Below are positions 61,256 to 64,000 of a stretch of DNA of 64,000 nucleotides, in pieces. The notes below the pieces were generated by a model. The model saw only the letters and a program-made list of their open reading frames with translations, had not been told where the DNA came from and made no database searches. The stretch comes from Cypionkella sp. (lineage in GTDB: Bacteria; Pseudomonadota; Alphaproteobacteria; Rhodobacterales; Rhodobacteraceae): assembly GCA_023255415.1 (NCBI GenBank), contig JALRIN010000006.1:1-64000 (forward strand). The letters are read 5' to 3'. A program made the translations under genes and the position numbers. Every line of letters starts with the position of its first letter. Positions within the stretch are counted from its first letter, which is position 1.

Positions 61256-62256
61256 GCGGCAGCCTCAAGTCGCAGTGTGCGCGCCACCGTGCGATCAATC
61301 ACGCCTGCAAGCGTTTCGCCCCTTGCGCGGGCGGCAAAAGACAGCGCCATGCGGTGTTCCAGCACCGGATGCGCCATCGCCGCGACATCGGCAATCGACG
61401 GCACCAGCCGCCCGTCCAGCAAGGCCCGCGCCCGCACCGTCAGCATCAGCGCTTGCGCCGCACGCGGTCCCGGCCCCCAAGCCAGAGTGCCGGCCAGATC
61501 GGCAGCTTCGGGCTCGGCAGGGCGGCAGGCGCGCACCAGATCCAAGATCGCCTCGACCACGGCCTCGCCTACGGGCATGCGGCGCAGCAGGGCTTGGGCG
61601 GCGATCAGATCCTCGGCGCTAAACACCTGATGGGCTGCGGCCTGATTGGCGCCCGTGGTGGCAAGCAAGATGTCGCGCTCATGCGCGCGGGTGGGGTAGG
61701 CCACATTCACTTGCAGCAAAAAGCGGTCAAGCTGGGCTTCGGGCAGCGGATAGGTGCCTTCTTGTTCAATCGGGTTTTGCGTTGCCAAAACGTGGAACGG
61801 GCGGCCAAGTGGGCGCTGTTGGCCTGCAATCGTCACCTCGCGTTCTTGCATTGCCTGCAACAGTGCCGATTGCGTGCGCGGCGAGGCGCGGTTGATCTCA
61901 TCTGCCATCAGCAATTGGCAAAACACCGGACCTTGCAAAAACCGAAAGGCGCGGCTGCCATCTGCGGCGGTTTCCAGCACTTCGGACCCCAGAATATCGG
62001 CAGGCATCAGATCGGGGGTGAACTGAATGCGATTGCCCTGCAGCCCCATCACCGTGGACAGCGTCTCGACCAGCAGCGTCTTGCCCAAACCGGGCAGGCC
62101 CACCAACAAAGCATGCCCGCCACAAAGCATTGCCGCCAAGACCTGATCGACCACGCGGTCTTGGCCGATAAACTTTTGGTTGATAGAGGCCTTTGCCGCG
62201 CCCAAACGCGCGCCAAGCGCTTCAATCTCGGCGACAAGTTGGGTAGGATCAGCCAT
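61252..62256 (-). CDS. MoxR-family AAA ATPase
   Basis: The 334-residue AAA+ chaperone-like ATPase shows Walker A VGLPGLGKTLLVETL (near 54), Walker B LLMADEINRASPRTQSALLQAM (near 115), sensor 1 VLATQNPIEQEGTYPLPEAQLDRF (near 155) with arginine finger, and sensor 2 GPGPRAAQALM (near 272). MoxR proteins act on vWA partners to mature enzymes or envelope complexes. The ATG at 62256 follows GGAGGA; the long open frame upstream is antisense to DUF1285 and not used. It is the first gene of the four-gene operon. Confidence 0.95.
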   Translation of the reverse strand: MADPTQLVAEIEALGARLGAAKASINQKFIGQDRVVDQVLAAMLCGGHALLVGLPGLGKTLLVETLSTVMGLQGNRIQFTPDLMPADILGSEVLETAADGSRAFRFLQGPVFCQLLMADEINRASPRTQSALLQAMQEREVTIAGQQRPLGRPFHVLATQNPIEQEGTYPLPEAQLDRFLLQVNVAYPTRAHERDILLATTGANQAAAHQVFSAEDLIAAQALLRRMPVGEAVVEAILDLVRACRPAEPEAADLAGTLAWGPGPRAAQALMLTVRARALLDGRLVPSIADVAAMAHPVLEHRMALSFAARARGETLAGVIDRTVARTLRLEAAA

Positions 62257-62316
62257 GACATTCCTCCGGAAGTGGGTATATGCTTCTATATGAGCCAATC
62301 TAGGCCTTGGGCACAA

Positions 62317-62913
62317 ATGACAAACAGCAAAACGGCACAAATGATTGTGAAACCCTTGGCCGAAGGGCTTGAAGCGGTGCGCGCCGCCGCCAAAAAGGGC
62401 TTGCCGCCAGTGCATTTGTGGCATCCGCCGTTTTGCGGCGACATTGATATGCGCATTGCGCGCGATGGCACATGGTATCACGAAGGCTCGCCGATTGGGC
62501 GGATGCCTTTGGTTAAGCTGTTCTCTTCGATTCTGCGGTTGGAGGAGGGCAAGTATTTCCTTGTCACCCCGGTGGAAAAGGTTGGCATCGTGGTGGATGA
62601 CGCCCCCTTGCTGGCGATTGACTTCGAGGTTGAAGGCGCAGGTGCTGCGCAGGTCTTGCGGTTTTTCACCAAGACCGACGACGAGGTGGTGGCCAATGCC
62701 GAAAACCCGATCCGGGTGACGCGCAACGCAGCCACTGGCGAGCCTGCGCCCTATGTGCACGTGCGCGCTGGGCTCGAGGCGCTGATTGACCGCAAATCCT
62801 TTTACCGCTTGGTTGATCTGGGAGTGCATCATGCGGTGGCGGGGCAAGATTGGTTTGGTTTATGGTCGGGGGGGAGTTTCTTTCCGATCATTCCTTCGCT
62901 AGAACTCGCCTGA
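62317..62913 (+). CDS. DUF1285 domain protein
   Basis: The product has 198 residues, with the DUF1285 pattern LPPVHLWHPPFCGDIDMRIARDGTWYHEGSPIGR, LVKLFSSILRLEEGKYFLVTPVEKVGIVVDDAPLLA and the C-terminal LIDRKSFYRLVDLGV...WFGLWSGGSFFPI. It is a small cytoplasmic protein without an assigned function, often near MoxR/DUF58 operons, as here where it is divergent. ATG codons at 62290 and 62317 are both possible and neither has a strong ribosome site. Its stop overlaps the next gene start (TGATG). Confidence 0.85.
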   Translation: MTNSKTAQMIVKPLAEGLEAVRAAAKKGLPPVHLWHPPFCGDIDMRIARDGTWYHEGSPIGRMPLVKLFSSILRLEEGKYFLVTPVEKVGIVVDDAPLLAIDFEVEGAGAAQVLRFFTKTDDEVVANAENPIRVTRNAATGEPAPYVHVRAGLEALIDRKSFYRLVDLGVHHAVAGQDWFGLWSGGSFFPIIPSLELA

Positions 62914-63689
62914 TGTTGAAATATTGTGCCAATTTGACCATGCTTTTTACCGAGGTCGCAACGCTGGATCGCGCAGGCCTTGCCGCGCAAGCTGGCTTTG
63001 ATGGCGCAGAGGTTTTGTTTCCCTATGAACATACAGCCGCCGAATGGGAGGCTGCGTTAAACGGGCTGCCGCTGGCGCTGATCAACACTCCGCCCGGCAA
63101 TTGGGCGGCGGGGGATCGTGGCTTTGCGGCGGTCACAGGGCAAGAGACCCGCTTTCGCGATGGATTTCTGCGGGCTGCAGCGCTGGCGACCCGGCTTGGG
63201 GCGCAGCGGGTTCATGTGATGGCCGGTGTTGCCAAAGGCCCGCAAGACGAGCAAACCTATGTCGAAAATCTGGCCTGGGCCGCCGATCAGGCCCCCGAAT
63301 TGGGCTTGACCATCGAGCCGATCAACTCCGACGACATGCCGGGATATTTCCTGAATGATTTCGATCAGGCGGGACGGATAGTCGATGATCTGGCGCGGCC
63401 AAATCTGGGTATGCAGTTTGATCTGTGGCATGCCGCGCGTATTCATGGCGATGCGGCTCAAGTCTGGGCGCGCCACCGCGACCGCGTGCGCCACATTCAA
63501 ATCGCAGGCTTTCCAAGTCGCAATGAACCCGGCGGTGGCGGCTTTGATCTGACCGGGCTTTGCGCCGATCTGGAAAGCCGCGACTACCAAGGCTGGATCG
63601 CCGCGGAATACCGCCCCGCGCGCGCCACCGTGCACGGCTTGGGCTGGCTCGCTGCCCTTAAAAGCCGCGCAAAGCTGATCGGCGCCTAA
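62913..63689 (+). CDS. hyi: Hydroxypyruvate isomerase
   Basis: The 258-residue xylose-isomerase-like TIM barrel of the Hyi family interconverts hydroxypyruvate and tartronate semialdehyde. It starts MLKYCANLTMLFTEV, has AGFDGAEVLFPYE, NTPPGNWAAGDRG, HVMAGV, the metal Glu in LGLTIEPINSDDMPGYFL (near 140), FDLWHAARIHGD (Asp/His) and the final Glu in GWIAAEYRPA. It is translationally coupled to DUF1285. Glyoxylate carboligase and tartronate semialdehyde reductase are not adjacent, though glycerate kinase is at 31.7 kb. Confidence 0.9.
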   Translation: MLKYCANLTMLFTEVATLDRAGLAAQAGFDGAEVLFPYEHTAAEWEAALNGLPLALINTPPGNWAAGDRGFAAVTGQETRFRDGFLRAAALATRLGAQRVHVMAGVAKGPQDEQTYVENLAWAADQAPELGLTIEPINSDDMPGYFLNDFDQAGRIVDDLARPNLGMQFDLWHAARIHGDAAQVWARHRDRVRHIQIAGFPSRNEPGGGGFDLTGLCADLESRDYQGWIAAEYRPARATVHGLGWLAALKSRAKLIGA

Positions 63690-63789
63690 GGCTTCGTTGC
63701 TGAAACTTTGCCGCAGCCCCACCTCGGGCCTTGTCGCCCCACCTGTGCAGCGGTTAGACTGCGCATAAGCCAATTCAAGGAAACCACCG

Positions 63790-63975
63790 ATGACCCGCAA
63801 CGCGCCTGAAACCATCTCTGTCACCAAATGGAAAGTCGCCTGCGACGGTGGCGACGCGGCTTTGGGGCATCCTCGGGTCTGGCTGACCATTCCGGCTGAC
63901 ACCGGCTTTGTCGAATGCGGCTATTGTGATCGCCGCTACGAGATCGACCGCGCCCATGCGCATGACGATCACTGA
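63790..63975 (+). CDS. Small zinc-finger protein (zf-CHCC, NDUFS6-like)
   Basis: The 61-residue protein has the CHCC pattern of the zinc-finger domain related to the complex I subunit NDUFS6: VACDGGDAALGHPRVWL and FVECGYCDRRYEID, giving Cys, His, Cys, Cys ligands. Alphaproteobacterial members may be accessory to NADH dehydrogenase, but this is not established here. AAGGAA lies before the ATG. Confidence 0.9.
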   Translation: MTRNAPETISVTKWKVACDGGDAALGHPRVWLTIPADTGFVECGYCDRRYEIDRAHAHDDH

Positions 63976-63979
63976 AATC

Positions 63980-64000
63980 AGCCGAAATCTTGTCGGCTTG
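63980..64000 (+). terminator. Hairpin after the zinc-finger gene, cut by the window edge
   Basis: AGCCGA and TCGGCT pair around AATCTTG immediately after the stop. The T-tract, if any, lies beyond the window. Confidence 0.5.

Noticed and set aside
61354..62289. Long plus-strand open frame antisense to the MoxR gene
   Set aside because: It is in frame with DUF1285 but lacks any family resemblance upstream of about 62290, and it mirrors the codons of moxR. It is a shadow.
1..64000. CRISPR arrays, prophage structural genes or rRNA operon
   Set aside because: No regularly spaced repeats, phage structural proteins or rRNA sequence were seen.

Overview
The window comes from a high-GC alphaproteobacterium of the Rhodobacteraceae (Roseobacter/Paracoccus type). 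The evidence is the gene content: a DddP-type DMSP lyase, a complete beta-hydroxyaspartate (BHA) cycle operon with its IclR regulator, TRAP transport, a PlcP-type phospholipase next to a glycolipid glycosyltransferase, a RibH2-type lumazine synthase, and a dispersed repeat found between genes. No CRISPR array, prophage or rRNA operon was seen.

Layout. 1-0.3 kb: the tail of a resolvase. 0.3-7.7 kb: a C4-dicarboxylate-type TRAP transporter (dctPQM) read with a DctB/DctD two-component pair and two carboxymuconolactone-decarboxylase-like proteins; DctD has a degenerate AAA+ domain, and a 30-bp palindrome lies upstream of dctP. 7.8-10.2 kb: ribosomal protein L25, then an accessory patch with a DUF3800 protein. 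10.2-16.7 kb: housekeeping genes (MFS carrier, FMN-dependent lactate dehydrogenase, trpA, ychF, tRNA-Ser, GNAT, cupin). 16.7-18.1 kb: a wrecked proline biosynthesis locus with remnants of proB, proC and proA. 18.1-25.7 kb: dddP, a small membrane-anchored protein, and bhcR divergent from bhcABCD. 25.8-27.6 kb: two tRNA genes either side of an IS3-family insertion. 27.6-31.6 kb: riboflavin genes ribD-ribE-ribA facing ribH, each side with its own FMN riboswitch. 31.7-36.4 kb: glycerate kinase, and a plcP/glycosyltransferase/DedA/GT2 operon behind a Pho-box-like array. 36.5-41.1 kb: an enolase-superfamily enzyme and a tight operon of three alpha/beta hydrolases with a PLP dehydratase. 41.2-50.9 kb: ABC exporter, LysM protein, acyl-CoA synthetase, a frameshifted GFA gene, succinate-semialdehyde dehydrogenase, small heat-shock protein and protease. 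50.9-54.8 kb: glycolate oxidase glcDEF. 55-64 kb: DUF599, a MoxR/DUF58/BatA-like/DUF4159 operon, DUF1285, hydroxypyruvate isomerase and a zinc-finger protein.

Metabolic theme. Glycolate oxidase makes glyoxylate. BhcABCD converts two glyoxylate plus ammonia and reducing power to oxaloacetate without losing carbon. Hydroxypyruvate isomerase and glycerate kinase belong to the competing glycerate route. DMSP cleavage, dicarboxylate uptake and phosphate-saving lipid exchange fit a bacterium living on algal exudates.

Three genes are broken by apparent single-base indels (proB, the GFA gene and the IS3 orfB), two of them in homopolymers. Either decay or sequencing error could explain this. Nothing here is certainly a new system. 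The best candidates for follow-up are the extended plcP operon, the DctD variant with its operator array, and the hydrolase/dehydratase operon.
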